Shown here one piece after another: positions 17,323 to 25,542 of a stretch of 32,067 bases of DNA (positions are counted from its first letter, which is position 1; every line of letters starts with the position of its first letter). The position numbers were made by a program, and so were the translations under genes. Below the pieces are notes generated by a model. The model saw nothing but the letters and a program-made list of their open reading frames with translations, was not told where the DNA came from and did no database searches. This DNA is from Planctomycetota bacterium (GTDB taxonomy: Bacteria > Planctomycetota > Phycisphaerae > WQYP01), in contig JAJYFE010000043.1 of NCBI GenBank assembly GCA_021785435.1, positions 1-32,067 on the forward strand, in the 5' to 3' direction.

Positions 17323-18411
17323 ATGAATGAACTGGAGCGTTTTTACGCCTGCATGAATTACGGTCGGGTTGATCATGCCCCATTTTGGGACTGGGGGCCT
17401 TGGCCGGAAACGGTGGAGCGCTGGAAGGGCGAAGGCTTTCGTCCCGGCCTGGATGGTCCCGCCGCGGATTGTGACCACCGCGCTGTCCAGGGACACTGGT
17501 TTTTTCCCCATCCACCCTTTGCAAGCCAGATCGTGGAAGAAGATAGGACCACCATTCTGCGTATCAATGAGGAAGGCATCCTGATGCGCGAGCGCAAAGA
17601 CAATCCCGCCAGCTCGATGCCCCAGTTTGTGAAATTCCCGGTGGACAACCGGCGGGAATTCCGAGCCTTTTGGCGACAGCGGATGCAGCCGGACTTATCG
17701 CAACGGATCGGCCCGAACTGGAAACAGGAGCTGCGAACCCTGCGACGTTCGGATGGCCCTTTTATTGTCATAGCGGATCGCTGGGGCGGATTTTTTGGGC
17801 CGTTGCGGAATCTGCTCGGCGTGGAACGATTGTGCGAACTATTTTATGACGATCCCGCTTGGCTGGAGGAAATGATGGATGCCGACGCCGATTTCATCGT
17901 CGCCATCATGACCCAGATTCTCGACGTGGTGAAGCTGGATGTCTTTGGATTCTGGGAGGATATGGCCTACAAAACCGCGCCGCTGGTTTCGCCGGCCATG
18001 GTCCGCAGGTACATGCTGCCGCGCTACCGGCGCGTGGTGGACATGCTTATCAGCCGCAGGGTACCGTTCATCGCCCTGGACAGCGACGGCCAGATTGATC
18101 CGTTGATCCCGGTGTGGCTCGATGCGGGGATTAACACGTTGTATCCCTTTGAAGTCCAAGCCGGCATGGATGTGCTGGCGGTGCGCAAGAAATATGGCAA
18201 ACATCTGCGACTCTGGGGTGGAGTGGATAAACGCGCTTTGGCGCACGGCCCCGCGGCCATCAATGCGGAACTCGCCCGCTTACGGCCGCTTATCGAAGAG
18301 GGCGGCTATATTCCCCATGCCGACCATAGCATCCCTCCCAATGTGTCTTACCAGGACTATTGTTATTACCTGCAGCAACTTAGGAAAACCTGTGGAGCGA
18401 TAGTATTATGA
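17323..18411 (+). CDS. URO-D family protein 2 (not haem-type)
   Basis: 362 residues. The ATG at 17323 is preferred over the GTG at 17317 because AGGGG ends 5 bases upstream. It is a paralog of the gene before it, with the same landmarks: LFYDDPAWLEEM, FGFWEDMAYKTAPL, LDSDGQ (252-257), GGVDK and GGYIPHADHSIPP. It likewise lacks the HemE arginine signature and the zinc His-X-Cys motif. The invariant DSDG and GGYIPH-DH-IPP probably line the active site; this is inference from conservation between the two copies. The last 100 bases are nearly identical to the pseudogene at 13705-13830, so this copy, not the first, is the relative of the lost gene. Its stop overlaps the next ATG (ATGA). Confidence 0.7.
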   Translation: MNELERFYACMNYGRVDHAPFWDWGPWPETVERWKGEGFRPGLDGPAADCDHRAVQGHWFFPHPPFASQIVEEDRTTILRINEEGILMRERKDNPASSMPQFVKFPVDNRREFRAFWRQRMQPDLSQRIGPNWKQELRTLRRSDGPFIVIADRWGGFFGPLRNLLGVERLCELFYDDPAWLEEMMDADADFIVAIMTQILDVVKLDVFGFWEDMAYKTAPLVSPAMVRRYMLPRYRRVVDMLISRRVPFIALDSDGQIDPLIPVWLDAGINTLYPFEVQAGMDVLAVRKKYGKHLRLWGGVDKRALAHGPAAINAELARLRPLIEEGGYIPHADHSIPPNVSYQDYCYYLQQLRKTCGAIVL

Positions 18412-20000
18412 AAATCACCGACCGGAACTGCATCATGGAGTGGAGTTATGCGTCGGGTAAGTCGTATTCCGACCCTTTCAACGATATCGAACTGGACCTC
18501 ATCATCACGGCCCCCGACGGCCAGGAGGCACGCGTGCCCGCATTTTGGGCCGGAGAACAGACGTGGCGCGTGCGCTACGCCTCATCTAAAATCGGCCGAC
18601 ATCATTTCCGCTCGGTTTGCTCCGATGAAGCCAACACCGCTCTGCACGGGCTGGAAGGCGTGGCGGAGGTGCGGCCGTACGAAGGGGATAATCCCTTATT
18701 CCAACATGGTCCCGTGCGCGTCGCGAAAGGTGGTCGGTATCTGGAACACAACGATGGAACGCCTTTTTTCTGGTTAGGCGACACCTGGTGGATGGGGTTT
18801 TGTAAACGGCTGGGGTTTCCCGGCGATTTTCAAACGCTATGCGCCGATCGCGTCGCCAAGGGGTTCACCGTGATCCAGATTGTCGCCGGCCTGTATCCCG
18901 ACATGCCGGCGTTTGATGAACGGGGCGCCAACGAGGCGGGTTTTCCCTGGGAAAAGGATTACGCCCGCATCAACCCCGCTTATTTCGACAGGGCGGATCG
19001 GCGCGTAGCCCATCTCGCCGACGCCGGACTAATGGCGTGTATCGTCGGTTGCTGGGGTTATTTCCTGCCCCGGATGGGCGTAGCGAAAATGAAACAGCAT
19101 TGGCGGTATCTGGTGGCGCGCTACGGCGCTTATCCCGTCGTTTGGTGTCTGGCGGGCGAGGGGACCATGCCGTATTACCTTTCCCAGGATAAGGATGCGG
19201 ACGCACGCAGCCAAAAACAAGGCTGGACCGAATTGGCGTCGTATGTCCGCCGGATTGATCCGTTTGGTCACCCGATCACCATCCATCCTACCGATTGCTC
19301 GCGCCATCAGGTTAACGATCCGTCCCTGCTCGATATCGAGATGCTGCAGACCGGACACGGTGATCGCACCAGCATTCCCAACACGGTCAATTCCGTAGTC
19401 GCGGCCCATGCGTGCGCGCCCGCTAAACCAGTGATCAATGCGGAAGTTTGCTACGAGGGCATTGGCGAGGCGTGTCGCCAGGAGGTGCAACGGTTCATGT
19501 TTTGGGCGTGCGTGCTGTCTGGCGCCTGCGGGCACACTTATGGCGCCAACGGCATATGGCAGGTCAACACGCGCGAAAGGGCGTACGGGCCATCGCCACA
19601 TGGGATGTCGTGGGGCAACACGCCCTGGGAGGTGGCTTATCAACTGCCCGGATCGGAGCAGGTGGGATTGGCCAAGCGGCTACTGGAGCGCTATCCCTGG
19701 TGGCGTTTCGAACCGCACCCCGAATGGGTTGAACCGCATTGGAGTAAAGAGAATTATTACGCTCCTTACGCCGGCGGCATCCCGGACGAGGTTCGCATCA
19801 TTTTTCTGCCCAGCTTCACCAGCGCTCTGACCGTCAAAGCGCTCGGAGGTGCGGTCCGTTGGCGGGCTTTCCTGTTCGATCCGACCAATGGGGGCGAACT
19901 CGGTCTGGGTGTCTTCACGCCGGACCAGGCGGGGCGGTGGTCGCTGCCGTCACGGCTACCGATTTATCAGGATTGGGTAATGGTGATGGAGAAGGCTTAA
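18408..20000 (+). CDS. DUF5060 + DUF4038 apiosidase-like glycosidase
   Basis: 530 residues. The ATG overlaps the upstream TGA (ATGA). Residues about 5-90 match DUF5060 (a small sandwich, with EWSYASGKSYSDPF and AFWAGEQTWRVRYASSKIGRHHF). The DUF4038 barrel begins with HNDGTPFFWLGDTWWMGF (about 113-130), the hallmark of the apiosidase-like GH140 group. Glu251 in CLAGEG and Glu346 in NAEVCYEG are candidate acid/base and nucleophile. The C-terminal 80 residues are a sandwich often called a putative collagen-binding domain. No signal peptide is visible. GH140 members remove apiose from rhamnogalacturonan II, but many DUF4038 proteins have other substrates, so the sugar is open. Confidence 0.7.
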   Translation: MKITDRNCIMEWSYASGKSYSDPFNDIELDLIITAPDGQEARVPAFWAGEQTWRVRYASSKIGRHHFRSVCSDEANTALHGLEGVAEVRPYEGDNPLFQHGPVRVAKGGRYLEHNDGTPFFWLGDTWWMGFCKRLGFPGDFQTLCADRVAKGFTVIQIVAGLYPDMPAFDERGANEAGFPWEKDYARINPAYFDRADRRVAHLADAGLMACIVGCWGYFLPRMGVAKMKQHWRYLVARYGAYPVVWCLAGEGTMPYYLSQDKDADARSQKQGWTELASYVRRIDPFGHPITIHPTDCSRHQVNDPSLLDIEMLQTGHGDRTSIPNTVNSVVAAHACAPAKPVINAEVCYEGIGEACRQEVQRFMFWACVLSGACGHTYGANGIWQVNTRERAYGPSPHGMSWGNTPWEVAYQLPGSEQVGLAKRLLERYPWWRFEPHPEWVEPHWSKENYYAPYAGGIPDEVRIIFLPSFTSALTVKALGGAVRWRAFLFDPTNGGELGLGVFTPDQAGRWSLPSRLPIYQDWVMVMEKA

Positions 20001-20186
20001 TCCGCGAAACTCGCGGATCTAGTTTAGATTCTGAAGGCGTAACTTCTCCGCACGACGCGGAGAAGTTCCAAGGCTCACGGTCGCCGGGGCGACTAAACCG
20101 CGGCGCGAAGGCGCGAAGTTCAAAAACGTTTCTTCATCCCTTCGCGGCTTCGCGTGAGGTTCCTTGTGGCTCCGGCTACGCCGGGT
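20001..20186. repeat. Hairpin cluster with one palindromic repeat arm
   Basis: Directly after the stop, TCCGCGA-AAC-TCGCGGA (20001-20017) is a perfect hairpin. AACTTCTCCGC (20041-20051) then pairs perfectly with GCGGAGAAGTT (20057-20067) around a 5-base loop. Neither has a T-run, so termination is possible but unproven. At 20077-20103, ACGGTCGCCGGGGCGACTAA and the following bases match the left arm of the REPIN-like repeats. No clear inverted partner follows. A GCGCGAAGG...CCTTCGCGG pairing comes next. No credible gene lies here. Confidence 0.6.
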
Positions 20187-20417
20187 TAGGTCGTGTTGAC
20201 ATTCAGCCTGCGTGCGGAGGGCCGAAAACGGCCCAGTTTGCTCCTCCGGCAAGGCCGGTGGGGCCAGGCCCGGCCCGGCCGCGGCCATGGCGCTGGGTCA
20301 CGGCGCCGGGACGGCGCCTACTACAACGCCCCGGGGCGGACACGCGTAGCAGGTCGAAGATCCGCCCCGGTGGACACGGTCCTAAGTGCCGTGGCGGCTG
20401 AATGTCAACACGACCTA
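20187..20417. mobile_element. MITE-like element, copy 2 (different ends)
   Basis: This 231-bp element has perfect 22-bp inverted ends. The left begins TAGGTCGTGTTGACATTCAG (20187) and the right ends CTGAATGTCAACACGACCTA (20417). The outermost TA on each side fits a TA target duplication. The interior is full of small stems: GGGCCGAAAACGGCCC, CCGGCAAGGCCGG, and CCGGGGCGGA paired with TCCGCCCCGG around 20 bases. The 29-bp core at 20349-20377 is shared with the elements at 11850 and 27758, although the terminal repeats differ. It separates the DUF4038 gene from the next glycosidase. It carries no transposase, so movement would need a transposase supplied in trans. Confidence 0.75.
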
Positions 20418-20461
20418 GCCACCGCAGGAATGAGCCACCCTGACGAAGCGGGAGGAATCCG

Positions 20462-22561
20462 ATGGATATCCGAATCCAGAATGAGTTTTGGAACATCTGT
20501 TTTGCCGGGGACCATCCCCTTGTCACCTCGTTGGCTTTTGACGCGTCCGGCCAGTCTCGCTGGTGTGCGAATCTTCTTAAGGCCGGCTCCCCAGTCTCAC
20601 TTGGAAGTCCAATCGCGGGCATCCATGGAGCACAAAGCGGCTATTTCGACGCCAGCAAACAACTGCATGTGAGTTCGTCATGTTCGTCGTTCCGAATAAG
20701 CCGGCCGACGGATTGCGAGTTGCTTGTGCGGGATATTTCCTATGGGAGCGTGCACGAACAATGGCGGTTACGCGTGGTTGGTGCCAGACTGGTGTGGAAG
20801 ATCGAGCAGCGGTGGATTTCCGGTACCGGAGTGCTGGATGGATTTTTCCCGGGTCTTTTCTTCACGGCACACGCCAAGTGGGGTGAGGCCACGGTCTTTC
20901 AACTTTGGGACCGGGCTGCTTCCCAGGATGATTTTTATGGAATTAGCGCCCACCTTGCCACGGAGGGATCGTGTTCCGTTTCCAGAAGAACCAGGACGGA
21001 GGTTGGCGGATGGAGCATCGCTAAACTCTTGTCACATGCCCGTCCCAATGGCGACTTGCGTGTATCCGTCAACAAATATCTGAAGAAAGGCGAGCTCCTC
21101 AATTACATGTCTTTCCTGGCGCAAGGCCTGTCGTGTGAACCGGAGGCCAGCCTCACCATCCGCGGGGGGGAATCCATCCAGGCCGAAATGACATTGGAGC
21201 CGGTCCCGCCGGATACGGGTTTGGCGCTTGATATTGACCTCCGAGGCGATCTTCAAAACGTAAACGCCGTCAACCGCCGCTTGTTCGACACCCACGTGAA
21301 TTGCGCCATTATGGCCGACACCCGGAGCTGGCGGTTTGGGAACGAGCCATCCGGGTACGTGGCGCTACTTTGTCAGTACATGTATTCAGAGATGGTGAAA
21401 TACGGCGTCATGCGCGGCCAACTGGGCCAGGATTGTGTGAATGCGCGGCAGGTCTTGACCGAAGAAGTCGAACAAATGGCGGCGAATCTGCTCAGTCGTG
21501 GCACGATCGGAAGCGGTTATATGAGCGCCAACGCCTTGGATTTACTCCCATCATTTCTGCTTGCCATGCGCGATTCACTTGTCACGCACGGTGACCGCGC
21601 CATCGGCGAACAGCTTTTCCCCGCGGCATGGCTGGCCACACGCCAGCTTATCGACCAGCTTGCGCAGGGCCACGGAATGATCTTCGCCCCCGAAGAAAGA
21701 GCCCATGATTACTGGGATTGGATCGCACGAAACGGTCGTCTAACCTCGGTCAATGTGCTCGTTTATATGGGGCTTCTAGCCTTTGGCGAGATGGCGAAGT
21801 GGCTGGGGAGGGGTCCCGAATATGACGCGGTCAAAACGCATGCCCAGACGATCAAAAACATATTTAACGAACAGTTCTGGAGCGAGGAACGCGGCTTCTA
21901 TGCCGACTGGATCGACTCCAGGGGAAACGCGAAATTTTTTCTGTATGCCGGCCCTCAACTCCAGGCGATAGTGGCAGGGATGGCGCCGCCCGGTCGCGCA
22001 CGAAAAGTGGTCGAATCGATTCAACGCCGTCGCCGCGAGCTTGGCCAGCCATGGAGCGCGTGTTTCTCCTTGCAGACTAATTTGTTCGATGCGGAAGAGT
22101 ACTCCACAATGTTCCGCAAGTTCAAAAGCGATCAAACGCGGTTTGGGCGGACTATGAACGGGGGCTGTCTTCTGTCTTGGAACTATTATTGGATTGGCGC
22201 CTTGGTCACGGTCGGGATGATCGACGAAGCGATTCGTAGCTGGTCAAGAGTGGTCGGTCGGTTTGCCGCGACATCGCTTGTCGAGGGGTCTAACTTTTGG
22301 GATTATTCCGGCCAGCCCTCGCGCACTACTTTTCCACAGGATGAATTGGCGGCGTATGAGCCGTTCTTGAGTGACCAGGGCTTGGTTTCCGTCGCGCTTC
22401 CCCGCTGGCTGCTGGGGATCGAACTGAAACTGGACGGAATTTCCGTGGCGCCGGTACTTCCACCTTCTGAGTATCCTATCACGCTGAATCTATTCCATCT
22501 TGGCAAGGAAGTGGCCGTCGAAATTCCAGGATTAACCCCAACGCGGCGGGGCTGCGACTAA
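20462..22561 (+). CDS. Six-hairpin (alpha/alpha)6-barrel glycosidase-like protein
   Basis: 699 residues. The ATG has a strong GGGAGGA site 6 bases upstream. Residues 1-260 are beta-rich. About 270-620 shows the helical pattern of a six-hairpin glycosidase: YVALLCQYMYSEMVKYGVMRGQ, DYWDWIARNGRLTSVNVLVYMGL, FWSEERGFYADW, and GGCLLSWNYYWIGAL. Asp/Glu residues in DYWDW and in the DCVNARQVLTEEVEQMAANL region are candidate catalytic groups. The C-terminus is a small sandwich. The general plan recalls GH78 alpha-rhamnosidase and GH63-type enzymes, but no family could be fixed. There is no signal peptide. The preceding MITE-like element may separate it from the upstream promoter. Confidence 0.5.
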   Translation: MDIRIQNEFWNICFAGDHPLVTSLAFDASGQSRWCANLLKAGSPVSLGSPIAGIHGAQSGYFDASKQLHVSSSCSSFRISRPTDCELLVRDISYGSVHEQWRLRVVGARLVWKIEQRWISGTGVLDGFFPGLFFTAHAKWGEATVFQLWDRAASQDDFYGISAHLATEGSCSVSRRTRTEVGGWSIAKLLSHARPNGDLRVSVNKYLKKGELLNYMSFLAQGLSCEPEASLTIRGGESIQAEMTLEPVPPDTGLALDIDLRGDLQNVNAVNRRLFDTHVNCAIMADTRSWRFGNEPSGYVALLCQYMYSEMVKYGVMRGQLGQDCVNARQVLTEEVEQMAANLLSRGTIGSGYMSANALDLLPSFLLAMRDSLVTHGDRAIGEQLFPAAWLATRQLIDQLAQGHGMIFAPEERAHDYWDWIARNGRLTSVNVLVYMGLLAFGEMAKWLGRGPEYDAVKTHAQTIKNIFNEQFWSEERGFYADWIDSRGNAKFFLYAGPQLQAIVAGMAPPGRARKVVESIQRRRRELGQPWSACFSLQTNLFDAEEYSTMFRKFKSDQTRFGRTMNGGCLLSWNYYWIGALVTVGMIDEAIRSWSRVVGRFAATSLVEGSNFWDYSGQPSRTTFPQDELAAYEPFLSDQGLVSVALPRWLLGIELKLDGISVAPVLPPSEYPITLNLFHLGKEVAVEIPGLTPTRRGCD

Positions 22562-22658
22562 AATGAACTTGGCACGCCAGGAAAATCCGTCCCAATGCCC
22601 ATCGGACCGATCCGTTTCACCGTCCGATCGCCATCCATCTGAAGGGTTTTAGTCAGAC

Positions 22659-24329
22659 ATGAATCCACACGCCATCAACCTCTTTCGCCACAAACTCGCG
22701 GCGGATGCGCCGGTCGGCGGTCTATGGGTGACTTTAGAAAGCCCCAGCATCACGGAAATGGCGGTGGGGCTGGGTTTGGACTGGGTGGTCATTGACGCCG
22801 AGCACGGTCACCTGGACTGGCAGGAAATCGCGGCGCATATTCGGGCGGCGGTGCGGAGCGAAACGATCGTTCTGGTGCGGATTGCCGGTCTCGACGCCAT
22901 GCTTACCAAACGCGCCCTGGACATCGGAGCGGATGGCGTGATCGTGCCGTGGATCGAAACGGCCGAACAGGCCCGCGCTGCCGCGCGTTTCGCCATGTAC
23001 CCGCCGGAAGGCGTGCGCGGGATCGGTGCCGAGCGCGCCACCTGCTGGGGCGAGTGTATGGCCGAACATACCGCCGAGGCGAACGAACACGTTTTGGTGG
23101 TTCCGCTTATTGAAACCGTTACCGCCGGCCGGAATATCCGCGCCATTGCCGCCGTGGACGGCCTGAATGTGTTCTTTTTCGGGCCGCATGACTATTCTTC
23201 GACCGCCGGATTTCGGGGCCGATGGGAAGGTCCCGGTGTCGCGGATGAGTTGCTGCGCATTCGTGATGTGATCCGCGGCGCCGGGAAACATTGCGGAATT
23301 ATGACACGCGGGGCGGATGATTTGCGGCGGCGCCGCGAACAAGGTTTTCGCATGCTTGGCCTGGCCTCCGATACGGGTCTGATTTTGCGTGGTTTGCATC
23401 AGGCGCTGGCCGGCATCGGCCAAGATCGGCGTATGAATACCGGCTTCAGCGCGGCACAGACATCCGTGGCCCCACCTCTGCGTCGGCCACCCGAGGTCAT
23501 GCGCCCTGACCGCCGGGAAGTCATCACTCCCTGCGGCGCGGGAAATCGGATGTCGCTGGCCTCCGGCGTGATTCTGGAAGCCCAAGTGGGGCGGCATAAC
23601 CAGGCGCGAAACCTGATGACGGGCATAGTAACGTTCGCGCCCGGCGCCAGCTTGCCCTATCACCGGCATCCATGCGGCGAGTCCATTACCGTGCTATTCG
23701 GTGAATTATTGGTCGAGGTGGAAGGCCGGCGCTACCATCTGCGGGAGATGGACAACATCGTCACGCCGGCGGGCCTGGCCCACGCGGCCGTCAATGCTTC
23801 GCCGGAAACGCCGGCGAAAGCCCACGTTGCCCTGGCCAGTGCCGCCCCGGAGCGGAGCGACGTTCAGCGCGACTTTGCCGGCGCCTTGATGCCGGACGAT
23901 TGCAGCGGCGTGCCGGGTGCTGAACGCGTGAATCGCTTCAAAACGGCGCAGCGGTTTGAAGCCGGCCCCAATGCGGTATTCATCGACTTTTTCAACGAAG
24001 ATCTTGTTCCCGGTATCAAGATGAGCGGCGGGCACGGTCTGTTCCAGCCCGGTGGCCGTTTGCCGGCGCACGTGCACGATTTTGATGAATCAATCTGCAT
24101 TGTTGCCGGCGTAGCCACTTGCGTCGTGGAAGGTCGGCATTACTCCATGCGCGAATGTGCCACCGCTCTGCAGCCGCGGGGGCGGGTGCACTATTTCAAG
24201 AACGAATCGGAGGCCCCCATGGTGATGTTGTGGGTGTATGCCGGACCGAAGCCCGAGCGGATTGTAGTCGATGAACGCTGCGCCACCGTGGAAGGGGATC
24301 CATGGAAGCCCAGGGGGTGGAGACAATGA
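22659..24329 (+). CDS. HpcH/HpaI-type aldolase fused to two cupin domains
   Basis: 556 residues; the ATG follows GAAGGG by 12 bases. Residues 1-255 are a class II pyruvate aldolase. Arg74 (VRIAG), His49 (DAEHG), Glu152 (LIET) and Asp178 (GPHD) match the catalytic Arg/His and metal ligands of HpcH/HpaI. Such enzymes split 2-keto-3-deoxy acids into pyruvate and an aldehyde. The C-terminal half holds two cupins. The first, at about 320-395, has HRHPCGE (335-341) and a later His (GLAHAAV). The second, at about 455-530, has HVHDFDE (471-477) and VHYFKN. Both keep the metal-binding His-X-His...Glu pattern. The cupins could be catalytic (isomerase or dioxygenase) or sensory. It overlaps the next gene (ATGA), placing it in the sugar-acid pathway. 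A decayed copy of its start lies at 13583. Confidence 0.8.
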   Translation: MNPHAINLFRHKLAADAPVGGLWVTLESPSITEMAVGLGLDWVVIDAEHGHLDWQEIAAHIRAAVRSETIVLVRIAGLDAMLTKRALDIGADGVIVPWIETAEQARAAARFAMYPPEGVRGIGAERATCWGECMAEHTAEANEHVLVVPLIETVTAGRNIRAIAAVDGLNVFFFGPHDYSSTAGFRGRWEGPGVADELLRIRDVIRGAGKHCGIMTRGADDLRRRREQGFRMLGLASDTGLILRGLHQALAGIGQDRRMNTGFSAAQTSVAPPLRRPPEVMRPDRREVITPCGAGNRMSLASGVILEAQVGRHNQARNLMTGIVTFAPGASLPYHRHPCGESITVLFGELLVEVEGRRYHLREMDNIVTPAGLAHAAVNASPETPAKAHVALASAAPERSDVQRDFAGALMPDDCSGVPGAERVNRFKTAQRFEAGPNAVFIDFFNEDLVPGIKMSGGHGLFQPGGRLPAHVHDFDESICIVAGVATCVVEGRHYSMRECATALQPRGRVHYFKNESEAPMVMLWVYAGPKPERIVVDERCATVEGDPWKPRGWRQ

Positions 24330-25423
24330 ACACGACCTTTGAAGTCGGACTGACCCGCGATTTTCTAACCACCGACGGCCAACTTGTATACAAGGATATC
24401 GGGCTGGGTGTCCTCGCCACCGCTGGCGGCGTGCGCTATCGCTTTCTGGATCGGCATGAGCCGACCATGACGCCGGAGCTGCTTGCGGACCTCGACGCGG
24501 TAATTTCTCTGACGCCGAATTACACCACGGCGTCCTTCGAGGGCCTTCATCGCCTTACCGCGATTGTGCGTTTCGGCGTGGGCTACGATATGGTGGATGT
24601 GGCGGCCTGCACGCAGGCCAACGTGCTGCTGTGCATCACGGCGGGAGCGGTGAACCATTCCGTCGCGGAAGCGACTATCACCTGGATGCTGGCGCTAAGC
24701 CATCGGGTGTTTGAGAAAGACCGCCTGGTGCGCCAGGGCCACTGGAGTGAGCGGGCGCATTATATGGGCGGTGAGTTGCGCGGACGGACCGTGGGTGTGG
24801 TCGGCCTTGGCGGGATTGGCGGACGGCTGATCGAATTGCTGCGCGGGTTCGGCATGAACCGCCCTCTGGCGTTCGACCCGTATGTCAAACCGGGGCTGGC
24901 TCGTGAACTGGGCGTGGAATTGGTTCCGTTGGAAACATTGATGCGGCAATCCGATTTCATCTCCGTCAACTGTCCGCTGACCGCGCAAACCCGGAACTTG
25001 ATCGGTCGTGAGCAGCTTGCGTTGATGAAACCAACCGCTTTTCTCATTAACACCGCCCGTGGCGGCATTGTCGATGAGCAGGCGCTGGTGGAAGTGTTGC
25101 GGAACAGGCAAATTGCAGGCGCCGCGACGGATGTCTACGCCGCCGAGCCTGCCGGAAGGGAACACCCATTCGCGGGGCTGGACAATATTATCCTTGCACC
25201 GCATTGCATCGCTTGGACCGACGAGCTGTTCGCTGAAATTGGAGCCATGGCAGGCCGGTCGGTGTTAGAACTTGCCGCGGGGCGCGTTCCATCCGCCGGC
25301 GTGGTCAATCCCGAAGTGCTCCAGCGCCCCGGTTTTCGGGCGAAAGTGCAGCGTTATGCCTCTCTTGGCGCACCGACGAACAAATCAAGTGTTCATAGCC
25401 CCAAGGTCGCCGCAGGCGACTAA
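24326..25423 (+). CDS. D-isomer-specific 2-hydroxyacid dehydrogenase
   Basis: 365 residues. The ATG at 24326 overlaps the previous TGA and follows GGAG; the in-frame ATG at 24302 is less likely. The NAD-binding loop VGLGGIGG (GxGxxG, residues 160-165) is present with FDPY (Asp184), which suggests NAD rather than NADP. The catalytic trio is Arg245 (NTARGG), Glu274 (YAAEP) and His293 (APHC). The family oxidises or reduces 2-hydroxy acids such as glycerate, phosphoglycerate and sugar acids. Next to an aldolase it may act on the hydroxy-aldehyde acid product or on a sugar acid. The last residues (KVAAGD) and the TAA are encoded by the left arm of a palindromic repeat, an acquired tail outside the conserved domain. 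Confidence 0.85.
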   Translation: MNTTFEVGLTRDFLTTDGQLVYKDIGLGVLATAGGVRYRFLDRHEPTMTPELLADLDAVISLTPNYTTASFEGLHRLTAIVRFGVGYDMVDVAACTQANVLLCITAGAVNHSVAEATITWMLALSHRVFEKDRLVRQGHWSERAHYMGGELRGRTVGVVGLGGIGGRLIELLRGFGMNRPLAFDPYVKPGLARELGVELVPLETLMRQSDFISVNCPLTAQTRNLIGREQLALMKPTAFLINTARGGIVDEQALVEVLRNRQIAGAATDVYAAEPAGREHPFAGLDNIILAPHCIAWTDELFAEIGAMAGRSVLELAAGRVPSAGVVNPEVLQRPGFRAKVQRYASLGAPTNKSSVHSPKVAAGD

Positions 25424-25495
25424 ACTACAGCGCGGGGTTAGGACATACGACGTCACCCCGGCTTCGTCGCGCAGTTTAGTCGCCCCCGACGACCT
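25403..25495. repeat. REPIN-like inverted pair of palindromic repeats
   Basis: The left arm begins AAGGTCGCCGCAGGCGACTA and runs to 25432; the right arm (25471-25495) is its inverted copy, GCAGTTTAGTCGCCCCCGAC then GACCT. The arms share GGCGACTAAACT and flank a loop of about 38 bases with a short GGGGT/ACCCC stem. The left arm overlaps the end of the dehydrogenase gene and supplies its stop codon. The rest of the short spacer before 25543 holds nothing else clear. Confidence 0.75.
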
Positions 25496-25542
25496 CCGGG
25501 CTGTGCAGGGCGAAGGGACTCATTCAAGACAAAGGTAACATC

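Noticed and set aside
16196..18411. URO-D genes as haem biosynthesis (hemE)
   Set aside because: Neither has the N-terminal RQAGRY signature, and the context is sugar catabolism, not porphyrin synthesis.
16196..18411. URO-D genes as part of a corrinoid methyltransferase system linked to the cobalamin operon
   Set aside because: The zinc His-X-Cys motif is missing, no corrinoid protein or activase is in the window, and the cobalamin genes are on the other strand behind a hicAB locus.
20001..20417. CRISPR-like array
   Set aside because: The repeats are inverted and structurally distinct, without regularly spaced direct repeats or cas genes.
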